From the NCBI GenBank assembly GCA_945947575.1, contig CAMEYM010000012.1, positions 1 to 64,000 on the forward strand: DNA of 64,000 bases, in the 5' to 3' direction. The translations under genes and the position numbers were made by a program. Under the pieces are notes generated by a model that searched no databases, was not told the DNA's origin, and saw nothing but the letters and a program-made list of their open reading frames with translations. Of the stretch, positions 45,969 through 56,442 are shown piece after piece. Every line of letters starts with the position of its first letter. The stretch's first letter is position 1. Origin of the DNA: Rhizobium sp. Q54. Its GTDB lineage: Bacteria > Pseudomonadota > Alphaproteobacteria > UBA2966 > CAIVPW01.

Positions 45969-46451
45969 ATGGCCGGCAGCGTCAACAAGGTCATTCTTGT
46001 GGGTAACTTGGGAAAGGATCCCGAGGTGCGCCGTACCCAGGAAGGCTCGCCCATCGTTCACCTGAGCGTCGCCACGTCCGAGTCCTGGCGCGACAAGAAC
46101 AGCGGCGAGCGCAAAGAGAAGACCGAGTGGCACCGCGTGGTGATCTTCAACGAGAACATCGCCAAAGTCGCCGAGCAGTACCTGAAGAAGGGCGCCAAGG
46201 TGTACATTGAGGGCCAGATCCAGACCCGCAAGTGGCAGGACCAGTCCGGCGTCGACAAGTACACGACCGAGGTCGTCGTCCCGCGCTTCAACGGAGTCCT
46301 CACCATGCTCGATAGCCGCGCCGGCGGCTCGGGCGGCGGCGGCGGCGGCCGTGACTTCGGCGGCCCACCCGACGACATGGGCGGCGGAGGTGGTGGCGGC
46401 AGCGGGCCCAAAGGCCAAGCCCCCGACCTCGACGACGAGATTCCGTTCTAA
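45969..46451 (+). CDS. ssb: Single-stranded DNA-binding protein
   Basis: The 160-residue protein has the OB-fold SSB start [40 protein letters not shown] and the partner-binding acidic tail DDEIPF, preceded by a Gly-rich linker. It coats ssDNA and recruits repair and replication proteins. Divergent placement opposite uvrA is typical. A CCCTCCCCC hairpin starts seven bases beyond the stop. Confidence 0.96.
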   Translation: MAGSVNKVILVGNLGKDPEVRRTQEGSPIVHLSVATSESWRDKNSGERKEKTEWHRVVIFNENIAKVAEQYLKKGAKVYIEGQIQTRKWQDQSGVDKYTTEVVVPRFNGVLTMLDSRAGGSGGGGGGRDFGGPPDDMGGGGGGGSGPKGQAPDLDDEIPF

Positions 46452-46457
46452 GAGCAT

Positions 46458-46526
46458 CCCTCCCCCATACCTTGGGGGAGGGCTACGCAGGCTTGGCGCG
46501 CAGCGCCCAGCCGAAGTTGGGTGAGG
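46458..46526. repeat. CCCTCCCCC hairpin plus tail after ssb
   Basis: CCCTCCCCCA (46458–46467) and TGGGGGAGGG (46473–46482) make a 10-base stem. A tail with GCAGGCTTGGCGCGCAGCG and GAAGTTGGGTGAGGGG follows. The same layout occurs after tatC, so it is a repeat with possible terminator effect. Confidence 0.65.
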
Positions 46527-46542
46527 GGAGAGCAACCGCCGC

Positions 46543-47085
46543 ATGGCCAAAGTCGGCAACATCGTCATCTACCGCCCGAAGGACGGTCGCGAGAACGACC
46601 TCCTCGAGCTGGTGAAGAAGCACTGGCCCGCCGCGCGCAAGGCCGGCCTCGCCACCGACGACCCGGCTCGCCTCTGGAAGGCGACCGACAAACGCACCGG
46701 CAAGGTCTCCATCCTCGAACGCTTCTTCTGGGCCGACGCGGATTCGTCGTCGCGCGCCCACCATACCCCCGCCGTGCAGGCCGTGTGGGGCCCGATGGAC
46801 GAAGTCCTCGAAGACATGACGATCCTCGTCATCGAAGAGGTCGCCAGCCACCCGCCCGCCAAGAAGGCGTCGCGCGGGACGAGCGCATCTATGCAACCGC
46901 GCACCAAAGCCGGCGCCAAGCCGAAGCGCGCCACGAAGCCGAAAAAGAAGGTGGCCCCGAAGCCCGCCAAACCCCGCCGCAAAGCGAAGCCCGCCAAGCC
47001 CCTCGCCAAACGCCGCGCCCCCTCCGCCCGCGGCCGCGGCCGCCGCGCAACGCGCACCGTGCGCAAAGGCACGCGTCGCCGCTAG
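46543..47085 (+). CDS. Small ABM-like domain protein with a basic, AKP-rich tail
   Basis: The 180-residue protein has a short N-terminal domain (MAKVGNIVIYRPKDGRENDL... to residue 100), with a ferredoxin-like strand order similar to antibiotic-biosynthesis-monooxygenase dimers. The C-terminal 70 residues are a lysine/arginine/alanine/proline-rich tail (PKRATKPKKKVAPKPAKPRR) like histone H1 or AlgP/PhaF tails that bind nucleic acid. The domain combination is unusual and the role is unknown. Confidence 0.55.
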   Translation: MAKVGNIVIYRPKDGRENDLLELVKKHWPAARKAGLATDDPARLWKATDKRTGKVSILERFFWADADSSSRAHHTPAVQAVWGPMDEVLEDMTILVIEEVASHPPAKKASRGTSASMQPRTKAGAKPKRATKPKKKVAPKPAKPRRKAKPAKPLAKRRAPSARGRGRRATRTVRKGTRRR

Positions 47086-47168
47086 GCTGCACCCGCCAGC
47101 GCTCGCACGTTTTCTAGGACGTCATGGCCGGGCCTGACCCGGCCATCCAGCTGGCGGCAGCTACGCAA

Positions 47169-47984
47169 TCAGCGCCCGTTGAGCCGCTGCTCCGCGCTCG
47201 TCTTCTGCACGGGCGTGAGCCGCGCTCCCACCAGCGCCTGCATCTGGCGAGCACCTTCGTGCCCCTGGGCGCTGGCGCGCGTCAGCCAGATGTAGGCTTC
47301 GACGTCGTCCGGAGGAATTCCGTTGCCGCCGCGCTCGTAAAGCGAGCCGAGATTGTATTGCGCGTCGGCGAGCCCCTGGCGCGCCGCTTCGCGGAACCAC
47401 CGCGCCGCCTCGTCGCCGGTCACCACCGGAATGCGTCCATCGGCGAACAGCACGCCGAGATTGTTTTGCGCGCGCGCATTGCCGGCCGCTGCCGCCGACT
47501 CGTACGCGCTGCGCGCCGCGGCGAAATCACCGGCGCGCTCGTGCAGCACGCCCGCCGCTGCGGTCGCGTCGGGAAACTTCTGCGCCGCAGCCGCGGTGTA
47601 CCAGCGCAGAGCCTCGCCGTTACGCCCCGCAAGCTCCAGCGCGCGCCCGTACCAGTACTGCCCTTCGGCGTGTCCGTGATCCGCAGGCTCGCGCAGAAAC
47701 GCGATTGCCTGCGCGGTCTGCGGCGCACCCGCCGCGCCACTCAGCAACAGCTCGGCAAGCAGGTACTGCAAGCGGTGCGGCGCCACCGCGGCGGCCGGCG
47801 CCCACGCTTTCGCAGCACCGGCCAGATCGCCACGCCGGTAGAACTCGTATCCATCGAGGATCGCTTGCAGAGCGGAGTTGGGAAGGCGGCGCGCCCGGTC
47901 GGCGTCTGCGTCGGCCCACGCGGTGCTCATCGGCACCACAGCCGTCCACAGCAGAAGCAGCGCCCCGCGCAAGGACGTACGCAT
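47169..47984 (-). CDS. Secreted SEL1-repeat protein
   Basis: The 271-residue product has a signal peptide (GALLLLWTAVVPMSTAWADA) and about five SEL1-like helical repeats, for example GHAEGQYWYGRALELAGRNG and GLADAQYNLGSLYERGGN. The ATG at 47984 begins the signal peptide. It is divergent from putA and lies in an accessory stretch between ssb and gyrA. Its partner is unknown. Confidence 0.72.
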   Translation of the reverse strand: MRTSLRGALLLLWTAVVPMSTAWADADADRARRLPNSALQAILDGYEFYRRGDLAGAAKAWAPAAAVAPHRLQYLLAELLLSGAAGAPQTAQAIAFLREPADHGHAEGQYWYGRALELAGRNGEALRWYTAAAAQKFPDATAAAGVLHERAGDFAAARSAYESAAAAGNARAQNNLGVLFADGRIPVVTGDEAARWFREAARQGLADAQYNLGSLYERGGNGIPPDDVEAYIWLTRASAQGHEGARQMQALVGARLTPVQKTSAEQRLNGR

Positions 47985-48122
47985 ACTAAATGCTGAGCCC
48001 CCGAAGCTCCGTAGCTCAGCCTGTAGCGTAGCCCCCGGCCCCTCGCAAGCGGTTTTGGGCACCGCTGTTCGCGGCGCGCACCCGATGGGGCGCGGCGGGC
48101 CAGGGGAGTAGGCTTCCCCGCA

Positions 48123-51100
48123 ATGCTCTTCCCCGTTCTCCCGCCCGACGACGAGGGCCTCGAAGGTGGCGCGATCTCTGCCCGTCACGCCGGAGGCGTG
48201 CTAACCGCACGACGCGCGCTGCGCTCCGCGTACCGCATGGACGAGGCCGCGTGCGTGCGCGATCGCGCCGCACGCGCCGCTCTCACCGCTGCCGAAAAAA
48301 GCGCCACCGCCCACCTGGCGCGCGAGCTCGTCACGGCGGTGCGTTCCCGCCGCACCTTCGGCATCGAGGCGTTCCTGCGCGAGTACGGTCTCGATACGCG
48401 CGAAGGCGTCGTAATGCTGTGCGTCGCCGAAGCGCTGCTGCGCATCCCCGACACTGCCACCGCCGACCGCCTGATCCGCGACAAGATCGGCGGCGCCGAA
48501 TGGGATCGCCACTTCGGCCAATCGCCGTCGCTGTTCGTCAACGCCTCGACCTGGGGCCTGATGCTTACCGGCCGCGTCGTTCGCTTCGAACCCGAGGATG
48601 GCGCCGTGCGCCGCGTCATCGGCCGCGCCGGCGAGCCCGTCGTGCGTGCCGCGCTGCTCCAGGCGATGAAGATTCTCGGCCACCAATTGGTGCTCGGCCG
48701 CACCATCGCCGAGGCGATGTCCCACGCCGCCGCCGACGAGAAGAAGGGCGTCCGCTTCTCCTACGACATGCTCGGCGAAGGCGCGCGCACCGACGACGAC
48801 GCCCGGCGCTATCTGCAGCGCTACGCCGAAGCGATCGCCGCGCTCGGCGCAACCAAACGCGGCACCACCATCGCCGACCGCCCCGGCATCTCCGTCAAAC
48901 TCTCCGCGCTGCACCCGCGCTGCGAGTTCGCCAAGCGCCGCCGTCTGCACAACGAGCTGTTGCCGCGCATCGTCGAACTCGCCGCCCTCGCGCGCACCCA
49001 CAACGTCGGCTTGTGCATCGATGCCGAGGAAGCCGACCGCCTCGAGCCGTCTCTCGACCTCATCGAACGCCTCGCCTGGGACCGGGCGCTCGCCGGTTGG
49101 GACGGCCTCGGCCTCGCCGTGCAGGCCTACCAGAAGCGCGGACTGCCGCTCATCGCCTGGCTCGACGATCTCGCCCGCGCTACCCGCCGCCGCCTCATGG
49201 TGCGCCTGGTGAAGGGCGCCTACTGGGACACCGAGATCAAGCGCGCCCAGGAGTCCGGCGTCGAAGGCTATCCCGTGTTCACTCGCAAGGGGGCGACCGA
49301 CGTTTCCTATCTCGGCTGCGCGCGAGCGTTGTTCGCCGCCGGCGAGCGCCTCTATCCGCAGTTTGCCACGCACAACGCGCACACCGTCGCCGCTGTTCTG
49401 GCAATCGCCGGAACCCGCACCGATTTCGAGTTCCAACGCCTGCACGGCATGGGCGAAGCGCTCTACGAGGAGCTGCGCGGCCGCCGCAACGTCTCTGTGC
49501 GCGTCTACGCGCCGGTGGGCGCCCACGAGGACCTGCTGCCGTACCTCGTGCGCCGCCTGCTGGAGAACGGCGCCAACACTTCGTTCGTGAATCGCATCCA
49601 CGACGAGTCGATCCCGATCGAGAAGCTGATCGCCGATCCCGTCGACCACGTCGCGCAGTTGAGATCGATTCCGCACCCGCGCATTCCGTTGCCGCGCGAC
49701 CTCTACGCCCCCGAGCGCGCCAACGCCCGCGGTCTCGACCTCACCGACCCCGAGCACATCGCCATGCTGCGCAAGCAACTCCCCGCGAAGCATGACTGGC
49801 GCTCTGCTCCCATCGTCGCCGGCAAGCGCGTGGACGGGCAGGGCAGACCGGTCAAGAACCCCGCCACCGGCGAAGCCATTGGCACCGCGGTCCCTGCGAC
49901 CGCCGCAACCGTCGACCGCGCCATCACCGTCGCCCACGGCGCCGCGCACGACTGGGATCGCACGCCCGCGTCCGAGCGCGCCGCCGCCCTGCGCCGCGCC
50001 GCCGACGCGATGGAAACGGCGATGCCGGAGCTGCTGACGCTGTGCGTGCTCGAAGGCGGCCGCATCTTCCCCGACGCCGTCGCCGAGGTACGCGAGGCCG
50101 TGGACTTCCTGCGCTACTACGCCGCGCGCGCCGAGGAGTTGTTTGCGCGCCCTCGATCGCTGCCCGGTCCCACTGGCGAGAAGAACGAACTCTGGCTGCA
50201 CGGCCGCGGCGTCTTCGCCTGCATCAGCCCGTGGAATTTCCCCCTGTCGATCTTCATCGGCCAGGTTGCCGCCGCACTTGCCGCCGGCAACGCCGTGCTC
50301 GCCAAGCCCGCCGAGCAGACGACTCTCGTCGCCTGCCGCGCCGTCGAGTTGCTGCACGCCGCCGGCATTCCGACCGACGTCCTGCACTTCGTCCCCGGCC
50401 CCGGCAGCGAGGTCGGCGCGCGCCTCGTCGCCGACCCGCGCGTCGCCGGCGTCAACCTGACTGGCTCCACCGAAACCGCCGCCAGCATCCACAAGGCGCT
50501 CGCGGCGCGTGTCGCGCCGGAGGCGCGCCCCAACCAAAGCGTCCCGATCGGCGTCCTGCTCGCTGAGACCGGCGGTCTCAACGCCATGATCGCCGACTCG
50601 TCCGCCCTCACCGAGCAGCTGGTGGACGACGCGGTCCTGTCGGCCTTCGACTCCGCCGGCCAGCGCTGCTCCGCGCTGCGGCTCCTGTTCATCCAGGACG
50701 AGGTCGCCGACAAGACCATCACGATGCTCGCTGGCGCCATGGCCGAGCTTGCCGTGGGCGACCCGCGCTGGCTCGCAACCGATGTCGGTCCCGTCATCGA
50801 CGCCCGCGCCCGCGACCAGCTCCTGCGGCACATCGAAGACATGCGCCGCACGCAGCGCGTCGTCTATCAAACACCCGTCGCCACCGAACGCGGCTCGTTC
50901 GTCCCACCGACGCTCGTGGAGCTCGACTCCGCGCGTGCCCTGACGAAAGAAGTCTTCGGCCCCATCCTCCACGTCGTGCGCTTCGCCGCCGGCCGCCTCG
51001 ACGAGGTATGCGCCGCCATCAATGCCAGCGGCTACGGCCTCACCCTCGGCGTCCACAGCCGCATCGACGACGTGGTGAACGAGGTCCGCTCGCGCACGAG

Positions 51101-51311
51101 GGTCGGCAACCTCTACGTCAACCGCTCCATCATCGGCGCGGTCGTCGGCGTACAGCCGTTCGGTGGCGAGGGCCTTTCCGGCACTGGGCCGAAGGCCGGC
51201 GGACCCTATACGCTGCTGCGCTACGCCACCGAGCGCGTCACCAGCACCGACACGACCGCAGCGGGCGGCAACGCCACCCTGTTCGCCGTCGCAGGAGAAG
51301 AACAAGAATGA
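48123..51311 (+). CDS. putA: Bifunctional proline dehydrogenase/pyrroline-5-carboxylate dehydrogenase
   Basis: The 1062-residue enzyme oxidises proline to P5C and then to glutamate. It has no N-terminal ribbon-helix-helix, so it is not an autorepressor. PRODH motifs: RLVKGAYWDTEIKRAQ and GANTSFVNRIHDE. P5CDH motifs: SPWNFPLSIFIGQVAAALAA then GNAVLAKPAEQT, LLAETGGLNAMI with catalytic E815, and C849 in FDSAGQRCSALR. Just before the catalytic Glu there is an extra V-A-P-E-A-R (797–802) from the GC repeat. A second repeat-like piece is at 48184–48201 in the N-terminal extension. Confidence 0.92.
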   Translation: MLFPVLPPDDEGLEGGAISARHAGGVLTARRALRSAYRMDEAACVRDRAARAALTAAEKSATAHLARELVTAVRSRRTFGIEAFLREYGLDTREGVVMLCVAEALLRIPDTATADRLIRDKIGGAEWDRHFGQSPSLFVNASTWGLMLTGRVVRFEPEDGAVRRVIGRAGEPVVRAALLQAMKILGHQLVLGRTIAEAMSHAAADEKKGVRFSYDMLGEGARTDDDARRYLQRYAEAIAALGATKRGTTIADRPGISVKLSALHPRCEFAKRRRLHNELLPRIVELAALARTHNVGLCIDAEEADRLEPSLDLIERLAWDRALAGWDGLGLAVQAYQKRGLPLIAWLDDLARATRRRLMVRLVKGAYWDTEIKRAQESGVEGYPVFTRKGATDVSYLGCARALFAAGERLYPQFATHNAHTVAAVLAIAGTRTDFEFQRLHGMGEALYEELRGRRNVSVRVYAPVGAHEDLLPYLVRRLLENGANTSFVNRIHDESIPIEKLIADPVDHVAQLRSIPHPRIPLPRDLYAPERANARGLDLTDPEHIAMLRKQLPAKHDWRSAPIVAGKRVDGQGRPVKNPATGEAIGTAVPATAATVDRAITVAHGAAHDWDRTPASERAAALRRAADAMETAMPELLTLCVLEGGRIFPDAVAEVREAVDFLRYYAARAEELFARPRSLPGPTGEKNELWLHGRGVFACISPWNFPLSIFIGQVAAALAAGNAVLAKPAEQTTLVACRAVELLHAAGIPTDVLHFVPGPGSEVGARLVADPRVAGVNLTGSTETAASIHKALAARVAPEARPNQSVPIGVLLAETGGLNAMIADSSALTEQLVDDAVLSAFDSAGQRCSALRLLFIQDEVADKTITMLAGAMAELAVGDPRWLATDVGPVIDARARDQLLRHIEDMRRTQRVVYQTPVATERGSFVPPTLVELDSARALTKEVFGPILHVVRFAAGRLDEVCAAINASGYGLTLGVHSRIDDVVNEVRSRTRVGNLYVNRSIIGAVVGVQPFGGEGLSGTGPKAGGPYTLLRYATERVTSTDTTAAGGNATLFAVAGEEQE
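48184..48201. repeat. GC-palindrome copy in the putA N-terminus
   Basis: GTCACGCCGGAGGCGTGC differs in two places from the QueA/PutA copy GTCGCGCCGGAGGCGCGC. Its frame is different, giving R-H-A-G-G-V. It lies in an N-terminal stretch that other PutA proteins lack. Confidence 0.4.
50511..50530. repeat. GC-palindrome copy inside putA
   Basis: GTCGCGCCGGAGGCGCGCCC, in frame as V-A-P-E-A-R-P. It is followed by CAACCAAAGC; the queA copy has CAACCAACGC in the same place, so the element may extend past the palindrome. Confidence 0.7.
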
Positions 51312-52243
51312 TCGACCCCCGCGACATCTCCCTCATTGGAGTGCCGACCGACGTCGGCGGCGCCCATCCCGGCTGCTCGATGGCGCCCGAAGCCCTGCGC
51401 GTCGCCGGCATCGACGTGGCGCTGCGCCGCCTCGGCCATCGCGTCACCGACATGGGTAACGTCGCCGGACCGCCCAATCCGAAGGCCGCGCCCGTCGACG
51501 GCTACCGCCATCTCGACGAGGTGCGCCAGTGGTGCCGCGCCACGCGCGACCTCGTCTACGAGAGTCTCGCCGCGGGCCGCCTGCCCATCACCATGGGGGG
51601 CGATCATTCCGTCACCATCGGCTCCATCGCCGGCATCGCGCGCTGGTGCGCCAAGCAGCAAAGACCGCTGTCGCTGCTCTGGCTCGACGCCCACGCCGAC
51701 TTCAACACGCCCGACACGAGCCCCAGCGGCAACATCCACGGCATGCCGGTCGCTATTGTAGCGGGGCAGGGGCCGCGCACGCTCGTCAGCCTCGCCGCGG
51801 TCGTGCCGATGGTGCAGCCGTCGCGCATCCTGCAGGTCGGCCTGCGCTCCATCGACCAGAGCGAGAAGCCCCTGGTGCAGGCCAGCGGCGTCCAGATCTT
51901 CGACATGCGCCAAGTCGACGAGAGCGGCATTCGCCACGTCATGGACACCGTGCTCGATCAGCTCTCCGGCCTCGGCGGCCACGTGCACGTCAGCCTCGAC
52001 GCCGACTTCCTCGATCCCGCCGTCGCGCCCGGCGTCGCCGTTGCGGTGCCCGGCGGCCCGACCTACCGCGAAGCGCAGCTGTGCATGGAGATGATCTACG
52101 ACTCCGGCCTGATGGGTTCCCTCGATCTCATGGAGGTGAACCCCGCCTACGACGACCGCAACCGCACCGCCACCGTCATGGTCGAATTGGTGGCGAGCCT
52201 GTTCGGCCAGCAAATCCTGTCGCGCCGCCAAGTCGTCTACTGA
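51308..52243 (+). CDS. rocF: Arginase
   Basis: The 311-residue ureohydrolase converts arginine to ornithine and urea. The manganese motifs are complete: [23 protein letters not shown] and SLDADFLDP. The GNIHGMPVA loop and the [13 protein letters not shown] motif point to arginase rather than agmatinase. The ATG overlaps the putA stop by four bases (ATGA) and the stop overlaps the rocD start, so putA-rocF-rocD are coupled. Confidence 0.92.
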   Translation: MIDPRDISLIGVPTDVGGAHPGCSMAPEALRVAGIDVALRRLGHRVTDMGNVAGPPNPKAAPVDGYRHLDEVRQWCRATRDLVYESLAAGRLPITMGGDHSVTIGSIAGIARWCAKQQRPLSLLWLDAHADFNTPDTSPSGNIHGMPVAIVAGQGPRTLVSLAAVVPMVQPSRILQVGLRSIDQSEKPLVQASGVQIFDMRQVDESGIRHVMDTVLDQLSGLGGHVHVSLDADFLDPAVAPGVAVAVPGGPTYREAQLCMEMIYDSGLMGSLDLMEVNPAYDDRNRTATVMVELVASLFGQQILSRRQVVY

Positions 52244-53448
52244 TGCGCTCGGCCCAAGACCTGATCGACCTCGAATATCGCCTCGGCGCGCGCAACTACA
52301 AGCCGCTCGACGTGGTGCTGACGCGCGGCGAGGGCGTGTGGGTCTGGGACGTTGACGGCAAGCGCTACCTCGATTGCCTGTCGGCGTACTCCGCCGTCAA
52401 CCAGGGTCACTGCCATCCGAAGATTCGCGCGGCGCTCGTCGAGCAGGCCGGCAAGCTCGCGCTCACCAGCCGCGCCTTCCGCAACGACCAGCTGCCGCTA
52501 TTCTACGAAGAGATCTGCGCGCTCACCAACTCGCACAAAGTCCTGCCGATGAACTCCGGCGCCGAGGCGGTCGAGACCGCCATCAAAGCCGTGCGCAAGT
52601 GGGCCTACGAAGTGAAGGGCGTGCCCGAGGGCAAGGCCGACGTCATCGTCTGCGCCAACGCCTTCCACGGCCGCACCATCACCATCGTCGGCTTCTCCAC
52701 CGACCCGCTGGCGCGCACGTCCTTCGGCCCGTTCACGCCGGGCTTCACCGTCGTGCCATTCGGCGACGCCGCGGCTCTCGAGAAGGCGATCACCCCGCAT
52801 ACCGCCGCCTTCCTGGTCGAGCCCATCCAGGGCGAAGCCGGCGTCATCCTGCCGCCGCCCGGCTACTTCCGGCGCGTGCGCGAGCTGTGCACGCGCCACA
52901 ACGTCGTGCTCGTCCTCGACGAAATCCAAACCGGCTTGGGCCGCACGGGCAAGCTGCTCGCCGAGGAGCACGACGGCATCGAGGCCGACGTGACGCTGAT
53001 CGGCAAGGCCCTCGCCGGCGGCTTCTATCCGATGTCGGCGGTGCTCTCGAACCTCGAAGTCCTCGGCGTGCTCAAACCCGGCGAGCACGGCTCGACCTTC
53101 GGCGGCAACCCGCTCGCCTGCGCCATCGCCCGCACCGCGCTGCGCGTGCTCGTCGAAGAAGGAATGATTGAGAACGCGGCGGAGCAGGGCGCGTACTTCC
53201 TGTCCGAGTTGCGCAAGCTGCGCTCCCCTGTCATCCAGGAAGTGCGCGGCCGCGGCCTGATGATTGCGCTGCAGCTGGTCCCCGACGCCGGCGGCGCCCG
53301 CCGCTTCTCCGAGGCACTGAAAGACGCCGGCGTCCTGTGCAAGGAAACCCACACCGACACCCTGCGCCTCGCCCCGCCGCTGGTGATCCAGCGCGCCGAA
53401 GTCGACTACGCCATGGAGGCCATCTCCAGGGTCCTGAGAGCGGCCTGA
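52243..53448 (+). CDS. rocD: Ornithine aminotransferase
   Basis: This 401-residue PLP enzyme (class III) turns ornithine and 2-oxoglutarate into glutamate semialdehyde (in equilibrium with P5C) and glutamate. The PLP lysine is K255 in [27 protein letters not shown] holds the cofactor Asp. [20 protein letters not shown] is typical of RocD. The start overlaps the arginase stop by one base (TGATG). The product feeds PutA's second domain. Confidence 0.92.
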   Translation: MRSAQDLIDLEYRLGARNYKPLDVVLTRGEGVWVWDVDGKRYLDCLSAYSAVNQGHCHPKIRAALVEQAGKLALTSRAFRNDQLPLFYEEICALTNSHKVLPMNSGAEAVETAIKAVRKWAYEVKGVPEGKADVIVCANAFHGRTITIVGFSTDPLARTSFGPFTPGFTVVPFGDAAALEKAITPHTAAFLVEPIQGEAGVILPPPGYFRRVRELCTRHNVVLVLDEIQTGLGRTGKLLAEEHDGIEADVTLIGKALAGGFYPMSAVLSNLEVLGVLKPGEHGSTFGGNPLACAIARTALRVLVEEGMIENAAEQGAYFLSELRKLRSPVIQEVRGRGLMIALQLVPDAGGARRFSEALKDAGVLCKETHTDTLRLAPPLVIQRAEVDYAMEAISRVLRAA

Positions 53449-53592
53449 ATCGAGCCGAATCGGCCTTCGATTCCAACGGCTTGGTGGCGCTTGGGTGCTG
53501 GCCCTGAACCCCAAACTCTGGTAGTCTGGCGCCAGCAGATTCCCAACATCTGGCGCGTCCCGCGCGCCGCCTCTTCTTAGGCTCCGAACCGT

Positions 53593-56442
53593 TTGACCGA
53601 CACCCCGCCGCCCCCCGCCGCCCGCGACGTTTTCCCGATCAGCGTCGAGGAGGAGATGCGGCGCTCGTACCTCGATTACGCCATGAGCGTCATCGTGTCG
53701 CGCGCGCTCCCCGACGTCCGCGACGGCCTCAAGCCGGTGCACCGCCGCGTCCTCTACGGCATGCGCGAGGGCGGCTACACCTCGGACAAGCACTACCGCA
53801 AGTGCGCGCGCGTCGTCGGCGACATCATCGGTAAGTACCATCCGCACGGCGAGCAGTCGGTCTACGACGCCCTCGTGCGCATGACCCAGGACTTCTCGAT
53901 GCGCCTGCCGCTGCTCGACGGCCAGGGCAACTTCGGCTCCATGGACGGCGATCCGCCCGCGGCCATGCGCTACACCGAGGTGCGCCTGCACCAGGCCGGC
54001 GAGGCGCTGCTTGCCGACATCGACCTCGACACCGTCGACTTCCAGCCGAACTACGACGAGACCGAGCGCGAGCCGCTCGTGCTGCCGTCGCGCATTCCGA
54101 ATTTGCTCGTCAACGGCGCTGGCGGCATCGCCGTCGGCATGGCGACCAACATCCCAACGCACAACCTCGGCGAGGTGATCGACGCCATCTTCGCCTACAT
54201 GGAGAAGCCCGAGATCACCATCGAAGAATTGATGGTGCACATCCCGGGTCCGGACTTTCCGACCGGCGGCGTCATCCTCGGCAACGCCGGCGCGCGCAAC
54301 GCCTACCACACCGGACGCGGCTCCATCACCATCCGTGGCCGCGTCCACATGGAGGAGCTCGCCAAGGAACGCACTGCCATCGTCATCGATGACATTCCGT
54401 TCCAGGTGAACAAGGCCAAGATGATCGAGGCGATCGCGCTCGCCTCGCGCGAGAAGCGCATCGAGGGAATCTCCGAGATCCGCGACGAGTCCTCGCGCGA
54501 AGGCGTCCGCGTCGTCATCGAGGTGCGCAAGGATTCGACGCCCGAGATCGTGCTGAATCAGGTCTACCGCCTGTCCGATCTGCAGACGAACTTCAGCTTC
54601 AACATGGTGGCCCTCACCGAAGGCCGCCCGTCGATCCTCGACCTCAAGGCGTTCATCTCCGCCTTCGTCGCGTTCCGCGAAGTCGTCATCACGCGGCGCA
54701 CGCGGCATTTGCTCGACAAGGCGCGCGAACGCGCCCAGATCCTGGTCGGCCTCGCCATCGCCGTCGCCAACATCGACGAGGTCGTCAAGCTCATCCGCAA
54801 GTCGCCCGACCCGGCGGAAGCGCGCAAGCTGCTCATGGAGCGCGACTGGCCGGCCGCCGACGTCACCGGGCTGCTGGAGCTCATCGACGACCCGACCCAG
54901 CGCGTCAGTCCCAAGGGCACCTATCGACTGAACGACGGCCAGGCGCGCGCCATCCTCGATCTGCGCCTGCAGCGCCTTACCGGGCTCGAGCGCACCAAGA
55001 TCGACGAAGAGCTGAAAGAGCTCGCCGACAAGATCCGCGGCTACCTCGACATCCTCGCCAGCCGCGCGCGCCTGCGCACGGTGATGCGCGAGGAGCTGAT
55101 CGAGGTGAAGAAGAAGTTCGCGACCCCGCGCCGCACCGAGATCGGCCAGGCGGTCGGCGAGACGGTGGACGAAGACCTCATCGAGCGCGAGGACATGGTC
55201 ATCACGGTGACCCAGTCCGGTTACATCAAGCGCACGCCGCTCTCGGTCTACCGCGCCCAGCGCCGTGGCGGCAAAGGCCGCACCGGCATGGCGACGCGCG
55301 AGGAAGACGTCGTCACCGAGGTGTTCGTCGCCAACACCCACACCGAGGTGCTGTTCTTCTCGACCATCGGCAAGGTCTACAAGACCAAGGTCTACAAGCT
55401 GCCGCTCGCCAGCCCGCAGGCCAAGGGCAAGGCGATGATCAACCTGCTGCCGCTCACCGAGGGCGAGATGATCGCCGCGGTCATGCCGTGGCCGGGTGGC
55501 GCTGTCGCCGGCGGCGAAACCATCGCCGACCGCGTCGGCGGCATGGGCCTGTTCTTCGCCACCGCCAAGGGCAACGTGCGCCGCAACGCGCTCGCCGACT
55601 TCGCCAACATCCGCCCCTCGGGCGTCATCGCCATCGACACGCGCGAAGGCGACCGCCTCATCGGCGTGCGCCCGTGCAACTCGGACCAGGACATCCTGTT
55701 GGCGGCGCGCAACGGCAAGTGCGTGCGCTTCCCCGTGGCGAGCATGCGCGTCGCGCGCCGCGGCCGCTCGTTCGGCGTGCGCGGCATGCGCCTCGCCGAG
55801 GGCGACGAGGTCATCTCCGTGTCCGTGCTCAGCCACGTCAAGGCCGAGACCGAGCAGCGCGACGAGTACCTGAAGGCCGTCAGCGCGCGCCGCCGCCTCG
55901 CCGGCGGCGACTACACCGGCCGCGAGGACGACCGCGCCCGCGACCAGGAAGCCGCGGCCAAGCTCGACTCCCCCGAGATGCAGGCGATGGGCGAGAAGGA
56001 AGAGTTCGTCCTCTCCGTCACCCAGAACGGATTCGGCAAGCGCACGTCCGCCTACGAGTACCGCATCACCAGCCGCGGCGGCTCCGGCATCACCAACATC
56101 GACACCAGCGCGCGCAACGGCAAGGTCGCCGCGTCGTTCCCGGTGGAAGACGGCGACCACGTCGTCATGATGTCCGACGGCGGCCGCATCATCCGCATGT
56201 CGGTGGACGACATCCGCGTCGCCGGCCGCAACACCCAGGGCGTCACGTTGTTCACGACGGCCGAGGGCGAAAAGGTCGTCTCCGTCGCCCACCTGTCGCG
56301 CCCGGGCGAGGACGAAGCCGCCGCCACCGAGAAGCCGCCCGAGAGCGCCGCGCCCGAAGAAGGAGCGGTGGAAGAAGAGATCGTCGAAGAGGAGATCGAG
56401 GAAGACGTCCCCGACTCCGAGGTCGAGGAGGAAGACACGTAG
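53593..56442 (+). CDS. gyrA: DNA gyrase subunit A
   Basis: The 949-residue topoisomerase subunit has the catalytic Tyr in [10 protein letters not shown], the GyrA box QRRGGKGR and six C-terminal blades, with an alphaproteobacterial insertion before the last blades ([20 protein letters not shown]). The tail is highly acidic. The quinolone region reads [13 protein letters not shown]87 and Q88 sit where E. coli has D82 and S83. The start is TTG at 53593. coaD begins at the stop codon. Confidence 0.95.
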   Translation: MTDTPPPPAARDVFPISVEEEMRRSYLDYAMSVIVSRALPDVRDGLKPVHRRVLYGMREGGYTSDKHYRKCARVVGDIIGKYHPHGEQSVYDALVRMTQDFSMRLPLLDGQGNFGSMDGDPPAAMRYTEVRLHQAGEALLADIDLDTVDFQPNYDETEREPLVLPSRIPNLLVNGAGGIAVGMATNIPTHNLGEVIDAIFAYMEKPEITIEELMVHIPGPDFPTGGVILGNAGARNAYHTGRGSITIRGRVHMEELAKERTAIVIDDIPFQVNKAKMIEAIALASREKRIEGISEIRDESSREGVRVVIEVRKDSTPEIVLNQVYRLSDLQTNFSFNMVALTEGRPSILDLKAFISAFVAFREVVITRRTRHLLDKARERAQILVGLAIAVANIDEVVKLIRKSPDPAEARKLLMERDWPAADVTGLLELIDDPTQRVSPKGTYRLNDGQARAILDLRLQRLTGLERTKIDEELKELADKIRGYLDILASRARLRTVMREELIEVKKKFATPRRTEIGQAVGETVDEDLIEREDMVITVTQSGYIKRTPLSVYRAQRRGGKGRTGMATREEDVVTEVFVANTHTEVLFFSTIGKVYKTKVYKLPLASPQAKGKAMINLLPLTEGEMIAAVMPWPGGAVAGGETIADRVGGMGLFFATAKGNVRRNALADFANIRPSGVIAIDTREGDRLIGVRPCNSDQDILLAARNGKCVRFPVASMRVARRGRSFGVRGMRLAEGDEVISVSVLSHVKAETEQRDEYLKAVSARRRLAGGDYTGREDDRARDQEAAAKLDSPEMQAMGEKEEFVLSVTQNGFGKRTSAYEYRITSRGGSGITNIDTSARNGKVAASFPVEDGDHVVMMSDGGRIIRMSVDDIRVAGRNTQGVTLFTTAEGEKVVSVAHLSRPGEDEAAATEKPPESAAPEEGAVEEEIVEEEIEEDVPDSEVEEEDT

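Noticed and set aside
48201-51305. Long minus-strand frame opposite putA
   Set aside because: Shadow of PutA, which has full motifs in the plus frame.
53690-53730. GTCGCGCGCGC in gyrA
   Set aside because: Encodes the conserved [11 protein letters not shown]; chance similarity to the repeat.
52498-56292. Very long minus-strand frame opposite gyrA and rocD
   Set aside because: Antisense shadow of recognised genes; composition is like out-of-frame translation.
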